The position numbers and the translations under genes were made by a program. This document shows, in pieces, positions 24,966-34,803 of a stretch of DNA of 64,000 nt; positions within the stretch are counted from its first letter, which is position 1, and each line of letters starts with the position of its first letter. Location: the NCBI RefSeq assembly GCF_013137895.1, contig NZ_CP053538.1:1549501-1613500 (forward strand). Reading direction: 5' to 3'. This DNA is from Hymenobacter taeanensis. GTDB lineage: Bacteria; Bacteroidota; Bacteroidia; Cytophagales; Hymenobacteraceae. The notes under the pieces were generated by a model. The model saw only the letters and a program-made list of their open reading frames with translations. It was not told the origin of the DNA and ran no database searches.

Positions 24966-25928
24966 ATGGAACCTCTGCTTACCGAGAACCCAAACCGCTT
25001 CGTCCTCTTCCCAATTCAGCACAATGACGTGTGGCAGATGTACAAGAAGGCCGAGGCCTCTTTCTGGACGGCCGAGGAAATTGACCTCTCTCAGGATCAG
25101 AAGGACTGGGAAAACCTCAACGACGGCGAGCGTCACTTTATCAGCCACGTGCTGGCTTTCTTCGCGGCCTCCGATGGTATTGTGAACGAGAACCTGGCCG
25201 TGAACTTCATGCAGGAAGTGCAGATGGCCGAGGCCCGTTGCTTCTACGGCTTCCAGGTGATGATGGAAAACATCCACTCGGAGACCTATTCCCTGCTGAT
25301 TGACACCTACATCAAAGACCCCAAGCAGAAGGACTACCTCTTCAATGCCCTGGAAACGGTACCTGCCGTGGGCAAGAAGGGTGAGTGGGCTATCAAGTGG
25401 ATTAACTCCGAGAACTTCACGGAGCGCCTGATTGCGTTTGCCGCTGTAGAGGGTATCTTCTTCTCGGGCTCGTTCTGCTCCATTTTCTGGCTGAAAAAGC
25501 GCGGCCTGATGCCCGGCCTGACCTTCTCTAACGAGCTTATCTCCCGCGACGAAGGCCTGCACTGCGACTTCGCCTGCCTGCTCTACAAAGACCACCTGCA
25601 AAACAAGCTGCCCGAAAGCCGCGTGCACGAAATCATCAAGGACGCGGTGCAGATTGAGCAGGAGTTCGTGACCGACGCGCTGCCCGTAAACCTGATTGGC
25701 ATGAACGCCCAGCTGATGTCGCAGTACATTGAGTTTGTGGCCGACCGCCTGCTCGACTCGCTGGGCTACAGCAAGATCTACGGCGCCACTAACCCCTTCG
25801 ACTTCATGGAAATGATTTCGCTGCAGGGCAAAACCAACTTCTTCGAGAAGCGCGTGGGCGAGTACCAGAAGGCCGGCGTAATGAGCGAGCGGACTTCCAA
25901 CGCCTTCTCTCTCGACGAGGACTTTTAA
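24966..25928 (+). CDS. nrdB: Ribonucleotide reductase class Ia, beta subunit
   Basis: A 320-residue subunit carrying the diiron-tyrosyl radical centre that starts ribonucleotide reduction in NrdA. Visible ligands are Asp in AEEIDLSQD, Glu in [11 protein letters not shown], Glu/His in [10 protein letters not shown] with the radical Tyr four residues after the His, Glu in [10 protein letters not shown] and Glu/His in [11 protein letters not shown]. The radical Tyr is present, so it is class Ia and not the Phe variant Ic. The C-terminal acidic/aromatic tail (AFSLDEDF) would dock on NrdA. The ATG at 24966 is preferred over a TTG at 24933. The overall sequence reads like the eukaryotic-type R2. 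Confidence 0.97.
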   Translation: MEPLLTENPNRFVLFPIQHNDVWQMYKKAEASFWTAEEIDLSQDQKDWENLNDGERHFISHVLAFFAASDGIVNENLAVNFMQEVQMAEARCFYGFQVMMENIHSETYSLLIDTYIKDPKQKDYLFNALETVPAVGKKGEWAIKWINSENFTERLIAFAAVEGIFFSGSFCSIFWLKKRGLMPGLTFSNELISRDEGLHCDFACLLYKDHLQNKLPESRVHEIIKDAVQIEQEFVTDALPVNLIGMNAQLMSQYIEFVADRLLDSLGYSKIYGATNPFDFMEMISLQGKTNFFEKRVGEYQKAGVMSERTSNAFSLDEDF

Positions 25929-26007
25929 TCGGTGAGCTGTTACGGTAAAACTACCGCGCGGCCCCCAGCCCAAGCAGTAGCCTAGCCAGCTTCATGCAAC
26001 CAATAAT

Positions 26008-26041
26008 AAGGGGGTGCTAATCATATGATTAGCACCCCCTT
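26008..26041 (+). terminator. Terminator after nrdB
   Basis: A perfect 17-bp palindrome, AAGGGGGTGCTAATCAT followed directly by its complement, ending in a T run. It separates nrdB from the rest of the nrd region. Confidence 0.9.
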
Positions 26042-26151
26042 TTGCGTTTATAGTTAAATCACATTATTGCTGGGGATGGGGTTAACGGGCCCGAATCAAG
26101 CATCCCCTACACCTACCACTTATTACCCTCGACTTATCCTTTCCTTACCCT

Positions 26152-27075
26152 ATGAAAAAGGCCATTACCCTTCTGGCGGCTCTCTTGCTGAGCAGCCTTG
26201 TCTTCGCCCAAAGCGAGTTCCGGAAGCTTAACCAGCAGGCGGCAGATGCTTATGCCACCAAGCGCTACAAAAGCTCCGGGGAGCACTACGACCAGGCCTT
26301 CAAGCAAGCCAAAGCCCAACCCACCAGCACCGACCTCTACAACGCGGCCTGCAGCTGGGCGCTGGCGGGCAACGCCACCAAAGCCTTCCAGTACCTCGAC
26401 AAAGCCACTGCGGCCGGCTGGGAAAACGTGGCCCACGTGAAGCAGGACACCGACCTGACCACCCTGCACGCCAATAAGCGCTGGCAGCCCATGATAGCCA
26501 AGCTGGAAGCCGCTGTTGCGAAGGGTGAAGCCAACTACAACAAGCCCCTCAAGCAGCAGCTAGATTCTATTATGGCCTCCGACCAGGGCGGGCGCATGAA
26601 GATTCAGGAGGTGGAGAAAAAATACGGCCAGCAGTCAGCGGAGATGACGGCGCTCTGGAAGGAAATTGAAGCCACCGATGCCCGCAACCTGCAGCGCATC
26701 ACTAAGCTGCTGGATACGCACGGGTGGCCTAGAAAGTCGGAAGTAGGAAACACGGGGACCCAAACGGTGTTTCTGGTGATCCAGCACTCCAACCTGCCCA
26801 CTATGGAGAAGTACTTTCCTATGGCCAAGCAGGCAATGGAGCAAGGCGATTTATCGAAGTCGGCTTTTGCGCTCTTGCAGGACCGCCTGCTGATGTGGCA
26901 GGGCAAGCCCCAGATATACGGCAGCCAGCTCAAGGGCGACGCCAATGGCAAGATGGTGTTTCACGAAAGCGAAGACGAAGCCCACGTGGATGAGCGCCGC
27001 GCCGCCATCGGCATGGAGCCCCTGGCCAGTTATGCCAAGCGCTTTGGATTAGAGTATAAAGTACCGGCGAAGTAA
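26152..27075 (+). CDS. Exported DUF6624 protein with TPR-like N-terminus
   Basis: A 307-residue protein with a signal peptide (MKKAITLLAALLLSSLVFAQ). Residues 20-110 look like tetratricopeptide helices (AADAYATKRYKSSGEHYDQA; LYNAACSWALAGNATKAFQY). Residues 120-305 fit DUF6624: THGWPRKSEVG, TVFLVIQHSNLPTMEKYFP, LLQDRLLMWQGKPQIYGSQ. The function is unknown; the domain is common in Bacteroidota. It sits between nrdB and nrdA but has its own leader and is cut off from nrdB by a terminator, so the nearness to nrd probably carries no functional meaning. Confidence 0.85.
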   Translation: MKKAITLLAALLLSSLVFAQSEFRKLNQQAADAYATKRYKSSGEHYDQAFKQAKAQPTSTDLYNAACSWALAGNATKAFQYLDKATAAGWENVAHVKQDTDLTTLHANKRWQPMIAKLEAAVAKGEANYNKPLKQQLDSIMASDQGGRMKIQEVEKKYGQQSAEMTALWKEIEATDARNLQRITKLLDTHGWPRKSEVGNTGTQTVFLVIQHSNLPTMEKYFPMAKQAMEQGDLSKSAFALLQDRLLMWQGKPQIYGSQLKGDANGKMVFHESEDEAHVDERRAAIGMEPLASYAKRFGLEYKVPAK

Positions 27076-27262
27076 GTGAGCTTGCTTTCGGGTTTCCAAC
27101 GCGCCCCTACTCGCACCCCCTCCTGTCTAGGCCACTCCCCCTTCCCCACCGACAATACCATTTCTGCGGGAAATCAGCAACCTAATTTCTACTCGTTTTA
27201 GCTGGCTATATAGACCTGCCTGAATCATAAAAAAGGGCCTAAGCACTAGCGTTTTAACGGTA

Positions 27263-27290
27263 TGTGGAAAACTTCTAAAGAATAGGTTTG
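27263..27290 (+). promoter_or_regulatory. DnaA-box-like site and -7 element before nrdA
   Basis: In the 356-base gap before nrdA, TGTGGAAAA at 27263-27271 fits the relaxed DnaA box (complement TTTTCCACA), with the context ATGTGGAAAACTT close to ATGTGGATAACTT before nrdB. TAGGTTTG at 27283-27290 fits the TAnnTTTG -7 element. The rest of the gap shows no gene. Confidence 0.5.
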
Positions 27291-27431
27291 TCCTGAGATT
27301 CCAGGACGGATATATTCGGAACCGTTGACCTGCCCTGGTGGCTGGGTTACCGCCGCTTATCTGCCTGAACTGTTTGGCCGGCCTGCACCGGCTACACCTA
27401 TACTTCACCCCCTCCATCAACTGCTACGCTT

Positions 27432-29813
27432 ATGTTGGTAATCAAACGCGACGGCCGCCGCGAGTCCGTTAAATTCGATAAAGTAACGGCCCGCATTGAG
27501 AAGCTCTGCTACGGGCTGAACCAGAACTTCATCTCCCCGATTGAGGTGGCCAAGAAGGTTATCGACGGTATTTATGACGGCGTAACCACCATTGAGCTGG
27601 ACAACCTGGCGGCTGAAACCGCGGCGTCGCTCACCACCAAGCACCCCGACTACGCTATTCTGGCGGCGCGCATTGCCGTGAGTAACCTGCACAAGGTGAC
27701 CAGCAAGTCGTTTAGCAGCACCATGAAGCGGCTGCACACCTACGAGGACCCCAAGACCGGCGAAAACGCCTCCTTGATTGCCCAGGACGTGTGGGAAATT
27801 GTGCACGCCAACGCGGCTACCCTCGACTCGGCCATTATCTATGACCGCGACTACAACTACGACTATTTCGGCTTCAAGACGCTGGAGCGCTCCTACCTGC
27901 TGCGCCTCGATGGCAAGGTAGTAGAGCGGCCCCAGCACATGATTATGCGCGTGGCCGTAGGCATTCATAAGCACGACATCAACGCCGCCATCGAGACCTA
28001 CAACCTCATGAGCGAGCGGTGGTTCACGCACGCCACGCCTACGCTGTTCAACGCCGGTACGCCCAAGCCCCAGCTCAGCTCGTGCTTCCTGCTCACGATG
28101 AAGGACGACTCCATTGAGGGCATTTACGACACGCTGAAGAACTGCGCCCTGATTTCGCAGAGCGCCGGTGGTATTGGCCTGGCCGTGCACAATGTGCGCG
28201 CCACGGGCTCGTACATCAAAGGCACCAACGGCACCTCTAACGGCCTCACGCCCATGCTGAAGGTGTTCAACGACACGGCCCGCTACGTAGACCAGGGCGG
28301 TGGCAAGCGCAAGGGCGCTTTCGCTATGTACCTGGAGCCCTGGCACGCCGACATCTTCGACTTCCTGGATCTGAAGAAGAACCACGGCAAGGAAGAGATG
28401 CGCGCCCGTGACTTGTTCTACGCCCTCTGGACGCCCGACCTGTTCATGAAGCGCGTGGAAGCCAACGGCGACTGGACGCTGATGTGCCCCAACGAGTGCC
28501 CTGGCCTGGACGAGTGCTACGGCGAGGAGTTTGAGAAGCTCTACCAGAAGTATGAGCGCGAAGGCCGCGGCCGCAAGACCATTAAGGCCCAGGACCTATG
28601 GTTTGCCATTCTGGAAAGCCAGACCGAGACCGGTACGCCCTACATGCTGTTCAAGGACGCCGCCAACAACAAGAGCAACCAGAAGAACCTCGGTACCATC
28701 AAGAGCTCCAACCTCTGCACCGAGATTATGGAGTACACCGACAAGGACGAAATTGCCGTGTGCAACCTAGCCTCGTTGGCGCTGCCCCGCTATGTGCGCC
28801 CCGACGAAGCCGGCAACCTGTTCTTCGACCACCAGAAGCTCTACGAGGTAACCTACCACGCCACGATGAACCTTAACAAGGTTATCGACATCAATTACTA
28901 CCCTGTAATTGAGGCCGAGCGTAGTAACTTCCGTCACCGCCCCATCGGGCTGGGCGTGCAGGGCCTCGCTGATACGTTCATTGCCCTGCGCATGCCCTTC
29001 GAGAGCGACGAAGCCAGCGGCCTGAACAAGGATATCTTCGAGACCATCTACTTCGCGGCCATGACGGCCTCCAAGGACCTCGCCATCCGCGACGGCCACT
29101 ACGAGACCTTCCCCGGCTCGCCCCTGAGCAAGGGCCAGTTCCAGTTCGATATGTGGGGCGTAACGCCCGACTCCGGCCGTTGGGATTGGGAAAGCCTGCG
29201 CGCTGAGGTAGTGAAGCACGGCGTACGCAACTCCCTGCTGGTAGCCCCCATGCCAACCGCCTCTACGGCCCAGATCCTGGGGAATAACGAGTCGTTTGAG
29301 CCGTACACCTCCAACATTTATGTGCGCCGCGTGCTGAGCGGGGAGTTCATGGTGGTGAACAAGCACCTGCTCAAGGACCTGGTGAAGCTAGGCCTGTGGA
29401 ACGACCAGATGAAGAACGCCATCATTGCCGCCAACGGCTCGGTGCAGGACATCCCGAACATTCCGCAGAACATCAAGGACCTGTACAAGACGGTGTGGGA
29501 GATTTCGCAGCGCCGCATTATTGATATGTCGGCCGACCGGGGCGCGTACATCTGCCAGAGCCAGAGCCTGAACCTGCACGTGCTGAACGTGAACTTCGGT
29601 AAGCTCACCAGCATGCACTTCCACAGCTGGAAGAAGGGCCTGAAAACCGGCATGTACTACCTGCGCACCAAAGCCGCCGTGGATGCCATCAAGTTCACGG
29701 TGCAGAAGCAAGCCGCCGAGACCCTGGAGCCGCTAAACGTATCGGCCCAGAACGCCTCCGACATGGCCTGCTCCCTGGATAACCCAGACGCCTGCGAGGC
29801 CTGCGGTTCGTAA
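27432..29813 (+). CDS. nrdA: Ribonucleotide reductase class Ia, alpha subunit
   Basis: A 793-residue catalytic subunit that reduces ribonucleoside diphosphates. An N-terminal ATP-cone ([20 protein letters not shown]) gives overall allosteric control. The catalytic barrel has Cys in [14 protein letters not shown], the active-site Asn/Cys/Glu in [11 protein letters not shown], the other motifs [14 protein letters not shown] and [20 protein letters not shown], and the radical-transfer Tyr pair region. The C-terminal redox pair is CEACGS. These motifs match eukaryotic-type class Ia enzymes. Transcribed separately from nrdB, with an unrelated gene between. Confidence 0.98.
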   Translation: MLVIKRDGRRESVKFDKVTARIEKLCYGLNQNFISPIEVAKKVIDGIYDGVTTIELDNLAAETAASLTTKHPDYAILAARIAVSNLHKVTSKSFSSTMKRLHTYEDPKTGENASLIAQDVWEIVHANAATLDSAIIYDRDYNYDYFGFKTLERSYLLRLDGKVVERPQHMIMRVAVGIHKHDINAAIETYNLMSERWFTHATPTLFNAGTPKPQLSSCFLLTMKDDSIEGIYDTLKNCALISQSAGGIGLAVHNVRATGSYIKGTNGTSNGLTPMLKVFNDTARYVDQGGGKRKGAFAMYLEPWHADIFDFLDLKKNHGKEEMRARDLFYALWTPDLFMKRVEANGDWTLMCPNECPGLDECYGEEFEKLYQKYEREGRGRKTIKAQDLWFAILESQTETGTPYMLFKDAANNKSNQKNLGTIKSSNLCTEIMEYTDKDEIAVCNLASLALPRYVRPDEAGNLFFDHQKLYEVTYHATMNLNKVIDINYYPVIEAERSNFRHRPIGLGVQGLADTFIALRMPFESDEASGLNKDIFETIYFAAMTASKDLAIRDGHYETFPGSPLSKGQFQFDMWGVTPDSGRWDWESLRAEVVKHGVRNSLLVAPMPTASTAQILGNNESFEPYTSNIYVRRVLSGEFMVVNKHLLKDLVKLGLWNDQMKNAIIAANGSVQDIPNIPQNIKDLYKTVWEISQRRIIDMSADRGAYICQSQSLNLHVLNVNFGKLTSMHFHSWKKGLKTGMYYLRTKAAVDAIKFTVQKQAAETLEPLNVSAQNASDMACSLDNPDACEACGS

Positions 29814-29827
29814 GAGGAATAAGTACT

Positions 29828-29880
29828 AAAAAGCAGTCTTTTAAATAGGAAGATGTTCCCTATTTAAAAGACTGCTTTTT
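29828..29880 (+). terminator. Terminator after nrdA
   Basis: A perfect 22-bp stem: AAAAAGCAGTCTTTTAAATA.. at 29828-29849 with its complement at 29859-29880, ending in T5. Confidence 0.95.
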
Positions 29881-29920
29881 GTGAAAAATCATTTTTGGAA
29901 ACTGAGAGAGTAACACTCAC

Positions 29921-30901
29921 ATGGATTTAAATGATAGTGGGCTAATACCTGAAGGTGTCGCTGATCTAGTTGATTATGTGGATGGAATCACGCTTCCTCC
30001 CGCAATTAAGAAAAGCCTATGGAAAGCTATTGGAGACCTGATAGCAGGTGCTGTAGATGTTCCAGTAGCATACCTTGAATCAAAAGCTCAGCAAATTAGA
30101 ATGGAAGCTCAAGGATTAGCTTTCATTACAAAGAAATCAGCTGAAGCAGCGGCTCAAAAGTTTGGTGGAGATGACCAATTGGTAGAAAGAGCTGTAAGCC
30201 ATTTTGGTCAAAAGCTATTTAAGGAGCAAATCAATCGTGAGAAAGTAGTAGCTCAAACAATCGAGGAGTTGAAGAACGACCCTCCCAAGCAAGATTCTGG
30301 TTCAGAAATAGATGATGATTGGCTCTCTATGTTTTCGCGCATTGCGGAGCAAAAATCAAATCAAGATGTTCAGCTATTTTTAGCTAAGATACTTGCAGGA
30401 GAAATACGTAAACCAGGAAGTTATAGCCCTCAAACAATACAAATTTTATCTACACTAAGTCAAAATATCGCTCAACTTTTCCAGGCTTTCTGCGACGCTA
30501 GTTATTTCATGCCTCTTGTGAACCAAGCGGGACTTATTACTGACCCATTTGGTAATGCAGGTAGCAATGCACTCACTCCAGTGGGACTTTCATATTCAAA
30601 TTTAACTGCACTACAAGATGCTGGCTTAATACAGCATGACTTGAATGCTTGGAGAGAAATTCCACCTATATTATTTACTATGCCGTTTTCAATTGGCGGT
30701 AAGACTTACAATATGATACCTAATGGTATCTCACAGCAAGATTTAATAAGCCTCAAGCCTAAAATTAAAGTAATAAACTTTACTGAACCTGGCTTGCAGT
30801 TACGTTCAGTGTTACACCTAGGCACAAATCCCACCTATGAAACTCAAATTTTAAGTTGGCTTAAAACACAACACAAATTGATTCCTATTTCAATTTCATA
30901 G
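29921..30901 (+). CDS. DUF2806 protein in an AT-rich island
   Basis: A 326-residue protein matching DUF2806: a helical N-terminal half, INREKVVAQTIEELK, then DDDWLSMFSRIAEQKSNQDV, LFLAKILAGEIRKPGSYSP and QTIQILSTLSQ. The function of this family is unknown to me. The gene is clearly richer in A/T than the nrd genes before it and the lipoprotein after it, and strong terminators stand on both sides, so it looks horizontally acquired as a single unit. No signal peptide. Such lone DUF genes often turn out to be defence or stress genes; nothing in the sequence proves that here. Confidence 0.85.
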   Translation: MDLNDSGLIPEGVADLVDYVDGITLPPAIKKSLWKAIGDLIAGAVDVPVAYLESKAQQIRMEAQGLAFITKKSAEAAAQKFGGDDQLVERAVSHFGQKLFKEQINREKVVAQTIEELKNDPPKQDSGSEIDDDWLSMFSRIAEQKSNQDVQLFLAKILAGEIRKPGSYSPQTIQILSTLSQNIAQLFQAFCDASYFMPLVNQAGLITDPFGNAGSNALTPVGLSYSNLTALQDAGLIQHDLNAWREIPPILFTMPFSIGGKTYNMIPNGISQQDLISLKPKIKVINFTEPGLQLRSVLHLGTNPTYETQILSWLKTQHKLIPISIS

Positions 30902-30966
30902 TGCTTTTTTGCATAAGACTTTGGGCATAAGTGCAAAGTTTCTTTGCTCTTTAAACCATAACTACC

Positions 30967-31009
30967 TATATAAAGAAGGCTTCCACTTTTTGGAAGCCTT
31001 CTTTATATA
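30967..31009 (+). terminator. Terminator after the DUF2806 gene
   Basis: A perfect 19-bp stem: TATATAAAGAAGGCTTCCA at 30967-30985 with its complement at 30991-31009. Confidence 0.92.
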
Positions 31010-31138
31010 AAACAACCGCTAATTAGTGGAATTCATTGCTCTATAGTAGTCATACCCTTGTGGGTATGGTAAGCTAGGCCACTCGCCACCGACTTGGCAC
31101 AGTTTTATATATAGTGTTTTTACACTTCTCTATTCCTT

Positions 31139-31741
31139 ATGAAACAGAACATTACTCTCTCGCTATTACTAGGCCTGACGCTGGCCTTTACCGCTGGCTG
31201 TGATAAAGATGATCGGGAACAGACGCCCGAGCCTATGCCGGAGCCTGCCGTTACTTATAGCCGCTCCATTGAGTACCAGGATAACGGCCAGCATCGGGAT
31301 ACCACGTTTCAGGCTCAGCAGTTGAAGGCTTACGTTAACCAGAACGCCCAAAGCATATCGATGGGCATAGCGCCTGCCACCGGCACTGAGGGCATCGGCT
31401 TCACGCTGGATCGTGCGAAGCTGCCCGCCACACTTACCGGCACCTACACCCTCAAAACCCTCCGCGACCGAACCCTTGATGCGGATGTAAGCTACTACTA
31501 CGACCTGCCCGAAAGCCGGGGCGGCGGCACTCTCATCTACCCCAGCAGCATGCAGCATGTTACGGGCAGCTTCATCATCAGCAGCTACGATGTGAAGCGG
31601 CAGCTCCTGAGCGGCACCTATACCGCCACCCTAACCGGCGCCAGCGACCCTACAGTGGCCTACGGCACCTACCCAAAGCGCAAGTGCAACATCACCGTTA
31701 CGGGTACCTATGTTAATGTACCGCTCAAGCAGGTAGACTAA
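31139..31741 (+). CDS. Lipoprotein of unknown function
   Basis: A 200-residue protein with a lipoprotein signal (LLGLTLAFTAGC) followed by an acidic Pro/Glu linker. The rest is Thr-rich and likely all-beta (SIEYQDNGQHRDTTFQAQQL; VTGSFIISSYDVKRQLLSGT; CNITVTGTYVNV), like small cell-surface lipoproteins of Bacteroidota. No family recognised. It has its own terminator. Confidence 0.82.
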   Translation: MKQNITLSLLLGLTLAFTAGCDKDDREQTPEPMPEPAVTYSRSIEYQDNGQHRDTTFQAQQLKAYVNQNAQSISMGIAPATGTEGIGFTLDRAKLPATLTGTYTLKTLRDRTLDADVSYYYDLPESRGGGTLIYPSSMQHVTGSFIISSYDVKRQLLSGTYTATLTGASDPTVAYGTYPKRKCNITVTGTYVNVPLKQVD

Positions 31742-31769
31742 CGCCCGCCAGGCCACTCCCATCATACAG

Positions 31770-31800
31770 AAAAGGCTCCCACTGACCGTGGAAGCCTTTT
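31770..31800. terminator. Terminator between converging genes
   Basis: AAAAGGCTCCCAC (31770-31782) pairs with GTGGAAGCCTTTT (31788-31800), one mismatch, with a T run on the plus strand. Shared by the lipoprotein gene and the opposing small gene. Confidence 0.85.
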
Positions 31801-31820
31801 TTGTGTATAACTGCCGCTAC

Positions 31821-32096
31821 TTAGTGGCGTCCTTTACCTCTGCCGTGGCCGTGGCCATGCCCGGGAGGGCCGTAGTAGGCGGGGCCAGCCGGCACGAGCA
31901 GCACCGGACCAGCGGGACGGTAATAGTGCTTGGGCGCCTTGTACTTATATTTCTTCACAGGACGGGCTTCGCGCACCACCACATACTGAGGAGCGGGCCG
32001 GCCGATGTTGATGGTAACCTGGGCGTGTGCCGAGGTGGGGCTCAGGGCCAGAGCAGCTACCGTGAGGCCAGCCGCCGCGAGAAAACCTTTCATCAT
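31821..32096 (-). CDS. Small exported basic protein, Tyr/Pro/Gly/His-rich
   Basis: A protein of about 91 residues. The ATG pair at 32091-32096 gives a clean signal peptide (MMKGFLAAAGLTVAALALS, cleavage after AHA). The mature part is rich in Tyr, Pro and Lys (YVVVREARPVKKYKYKAPKH) and ends in a Gly-His repeat (PGHGHGHGRGKGRH), which may bind metal. A longer frame starting at 32168 would place the signal peptide inside the protein. No family recognised. Confidence 0.7.
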   Translation of the reverse strand: MMKGFLAAAGLTVAALALSPTSAHAQVTINIGRPAPQYVVVREARPVKKYKYKAPKHYYRPAGPVLLVPAGPAYYGPPGHGHGHGRGKGRH

Positions 32097-32563
32097 AAAC
32101 ACAAAGTTGGAGGGAGTAACGCAAACACCGAACGCAAGGCAAGCCCGCTTTCGTCCAATATACAACACAAATATGGGGCCAGGATAGAAGAAATATCCTA
32201 CTTATGCAGTAGACAGGCTATCCAGATCAGGTACATAGCAGGAAAGCAGCCCAGCTTCATCTAACTACCACTAGCCTAGGCCGGTGTTGGTGGCGCTGCT
32301 GACCAGAGTGCCGCCCGGGCTTGATGGCTAGTGCACACGTTGTGGGCTACTAAGTAAGGTGCCTCGTGCATCACCTGGGTGTTGCACTCAACAAAAAACC
32401 TGCCCCCGTTTGATTATGGCCATATTACGTCGGCAAAAGTAGCCGGGCACCAAGGCTCTGCTGTTTTATGAGAAGCGCCATGCAACGGTTGCGGCTCCGG
32501 GCCACGTCTTGCTACCAGTATTTTCTTAGGCCTATTCCCTCGTTAGCTAACTGGCATTTCCAT
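32097..32563. other. Intergenic stretch between divergent genes
   Basis: About 470 bases between two divergent exported-protein genes. A CCTAGGCC motif lies at 32275-32282. No gene, RNA or clear promoter was recognised. Confidence 0.5.
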
Positions 32564-33451
32564 ATGCGTCACTTCCTGGTTCCGTGCCTTGGCGGCCTCC
32601 TGAGCCTGCTGGGCTGTGCTGCTTCCTCCCGCACGCCCGCCACTGCTTACCCTGCCGAAAAGCACACAGATATTTTACTGGTGGCTACCCCGCATCTGGC
32701 GCAGCTCTACAAGGAAGCCAACCCACTAACGGATGTACTCACAACCCGGCGGCAAACGGAGTTGGCCGCCTTCCGCGACCAGGTGCTGCGGTTTCGGCCC
32801 GATGCTATTATGGTAGAGGAGCTGCCCTCACAGCAGGCCCGCCTCGACAGCCTGTACACGCTTTATCAGCAGGACAAGCTAAACCCAAATACTATGCCCG
32901 GGGGCCGCTCTGAAATATACCAGCTGGCTTTCCCGATGGCTAAGCGCCTGGGTCTAAACCGTATTTATTGCGTTAACTCCGAGGGCGGCACGTCGCAGAG
33001 CATCCTGCATGAGGGCACTAACATCAAGCTTTACCAAGAGGGCACCACCGAGCACCGGGCGTATTACGCCCCTACCGTGCAGCAGTGGGAGAAGGGTGAC
33101 CTCACTATGGCACAACTGCTGACCTTCCTGAATACCCCTGCCTTCCTGCAGCAGCTGCACACGCTGGTGTACCGCACGCCGGCCCGGGTAACCGATGGCA
33201 CCCTTAAGGCCGATGAGATGGTGGACGCGGCCTTCATTAAGCCGCACTACGTGGGCGCCGAATTTATCTCGGTGATGTACAACCGCGACCTGAAGATCTA
33301 CTCCAATATAGTGACCACCCAACTGGCCACACGCAGCTCCCGGGTGCTTACCATTATTGGTGGTCGGCACGTGGCATCTCTGCAAGGCATTTTCGGTACT
33401 GATCCCTCTTACAGGGTTGTGCCATCCGCAACGTACCTCAAGCAGAAATAA
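32564..33451 (+). CDS. DUF5694 lipoprotein (TraB-like)
   Basis: A 295-residue protein with a lipoprotein-type leader (MRHFLVPCLGGLLSLLGC). The body fits DUF5694, a family related to TraB/GumN: DILLVATPHLAQLYKEANP, RFRPDAIMVEELPSQQARL, and the terminal VLTIIGGRHVASLQGIF. TraB-like proteins include predicted membrane-associated hydrolases; the activity is not established. A frame opening at 32468 would add 32 residues before the leader and is rejected. Confidence 0.82.
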   Translation: MRHFLVPCLGGLLSLLGCAASSRTPATAYPAEKHTDILLVATPHLAQLYKEANPLTDVLTTRRQTELAAFRDQVLRFRPDAIMVEELPSQQARLDSLYTLYQQDKLNPNTMPGGRSEIYQLAFPMAKRLGLNRIYCVNSEGGTSQSILHEGTNIKLYQEGTTEHRAYYAPTVQQWEKGDLTMAQLLTFLNTPAFLQQLHTLVYRTPARVTDGTLKADEMVDAAFIKPHYVGAEFISVMYNRDLKIYSNIVTTQLATRSSRVLTIIGGRHVASLQGIFGTDPSYRVVPSATYLKQK

Positions 33452-33554
33452 GGTTCTGTACCCTCCATACGGGCCGGGGGTGCGTGGCTTTTGTGTCCCA
33501 GGCTACTTGCCCTCAAGTAAGCTCCTCGAACGGCTACCTCAGAGGCTACCGTAT

Positions 33555-33617
33555 AACTACAACACCCCGGCCTGGACTGGCAGAATCTTGCCGAGAACAG
33601 ACCGGGGTGTTGTAGTT
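33555..33617. terminator. Long-loop hairpin between converging genes
   Basis: AACTACAACACCCCGG (33555-33570) and its exact complement (33602-33617) frame a 31-base loop. It lies between the DUF5694 gene and the opposing secreted-protein gene. Confidence 0.75.
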
Positions 33618-33635
33618 GCGGGGCGCAAGCGGTAG

Positions 33636-33971
33636 CTAGGGCCGTTTACGACGGGGTGCCGCTGGCGTTGAGCGGCGGCGGTTGGTGTTGGTAGGCTGAT
33701 CGGCCCGCACGGAGTCAATGGGGCCGGCCGTGACCTTCCCACTGGGCACCGCGGGCAGGGGTAGCGTACCGCTGGGGCGCACATTGGTGGGGGGCGCCAC
33801 GGGCTCGGCGTTTTGCTGGCTTACCCCCGCCGGTAGCATAACACCGGGCATGGGGCTGATGCGCTCAGTAGGGTTGCGGCGAGTGGGCGTAACGGGAGCT
33901 CGGTTTTGGGCCTGAGCCACACCGGCCACCAGGCCAGTCAGCAATAAGGTAAGGGGGAGGAAGCTACGCAT
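33636..33971 (-). CDS. Small exported Pro-rich protein
   Basis: A 111-residue protein with a signal peptide (FLPLTLLLTGLVAGVAQAQ) and a mature part rich in Pro, Thr, Arg and Val, probably disordered, with a basic C-terminus (RRRSTPAAPRRKRP). No domain recognised. It may be a periplasmic or surface-associated protein. Confidence 0.65.
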   Translation of the reverse strand: MRSFLPLTLLLTGLVAGVAQAQNRAPVTPTRRNPTERISPMPGVMLPAGVSQQNAEPVAPPTNVRPSGTLPLPAVPSGKVTAGPIDSVRADQPTNTNRRRSTPAAPRRKRP

Positions 33972-34134
33972 AAGGAAGTGGCAAGAAGGCTGCAGAAAGC
34001 CCCGCCTGGGCTACCGTAGCCACCAGAGCTTACGCCCTAACCGCCACGGGCCACAGGGCACGGGTACACTTCAGCTGTACGGCGGCGCGGTTGCGCAAGT
34101 TCGCCGCTCATGGCCCACCTTCCTGCGGAGCTGC

Positions 34135-34536
34135 CTACGCCAGGTCGTAGCAGGGGTAGCGGCGCTGCCGATAGATTTTGCCGTCCTGAAATTCAAAAAT
34201 CAGGCACAGCTGCGCCGACAGGCGCTGCCCGCGCAACAGCTGGCCTATATCGTTGGTGGTAATAGCCTGCCAACGGCCCTCCACTATAATGCTGCCATCG
34301 GGGCAGTGCTGCGTGCTGTGCACCTCAAAGGTAGGGTCGCGGAGCAGCTCGCGGCCGGCCCGCAGGTTTGCCATAATATCATCGAAAGACCGGCGCTGTA
34401 TGGTTTTGTGCAACAGGTTAGGAAACTCCAGCTGCTCTACATCGGGGTGGAGCACGGCAGCATACGCCGTCTCATCAATGCTAAATACCTGTACTAAATC
34501 GAAATAGGTGTGAAGAACGGATAGGTGCTCGTTCAT
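34135..34536 (-). CDS. NTF2-like (SnoaL-type) protein
   Basis: A 133-residue protein with the NTF2-like cone fold pattern: an N-terminal helix pair (LSVLHTYFDLVQVFSIDETA), AAVLHPDVEQLEFP, and strands ending in SAQLCLIFEFQDGKIYRQRR. This fold holds small enzymes and binding proteins of many kinds; no catalytic set stands out. The ATG at 34534-34536 is chosen because the fold begins at once; a longer frame from 34650 adds an unlikely tail. Confidence 0.78.
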   Translation of the reverse strand: MNEHLSVLHTYFDLVQVFSIDETAYAAVLHPDVEQLEFPNLLHKTIQRRSFDDIMANLRAGRELLRDPTFEVHSTQHCPDGSIIVEGRWQAITTNDIGQLLRGQRLSAQLCLIFEFQDGKIYRQRRYPCYDLA

Positions 34537-34803
34537 GGCAGGATGTGGGATACAGATGGAAACACAAGGATAATAGCTACCCGCCGGCAGCGGACTGTTG
34601 CCCCGAGCCTGAGCTCTGGAAACGGCCCGTACCTGGGCTGGCACTGGCATGCTTACGCCCAGCCAATATACGGCTCAGCAGGGGTAAATCAGTATAGTTT
34701 ATGAGGTGTTTGCCTTCGTTATTTCTGGTGTAACCTGCCATTTTTTGCTGGCGTATTAATACCCGTATTTGTTCATATGTGCCACCTAAACCGTTTTACA
34801 GCC

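Noticed and set aside
24942..25973. 343-codon minus-strand frame opposite nrdB
   Set aside because: Antisense to nrdB, which has all its metal ligands; the antisense protein shows only low-complexity Leu/Val/His composition.
27417..28385. 322-codon minus-strand frame opposite nrdA
   Set aside because: Shadow of the strongly biased nrdA codon use; no recognisable motif.
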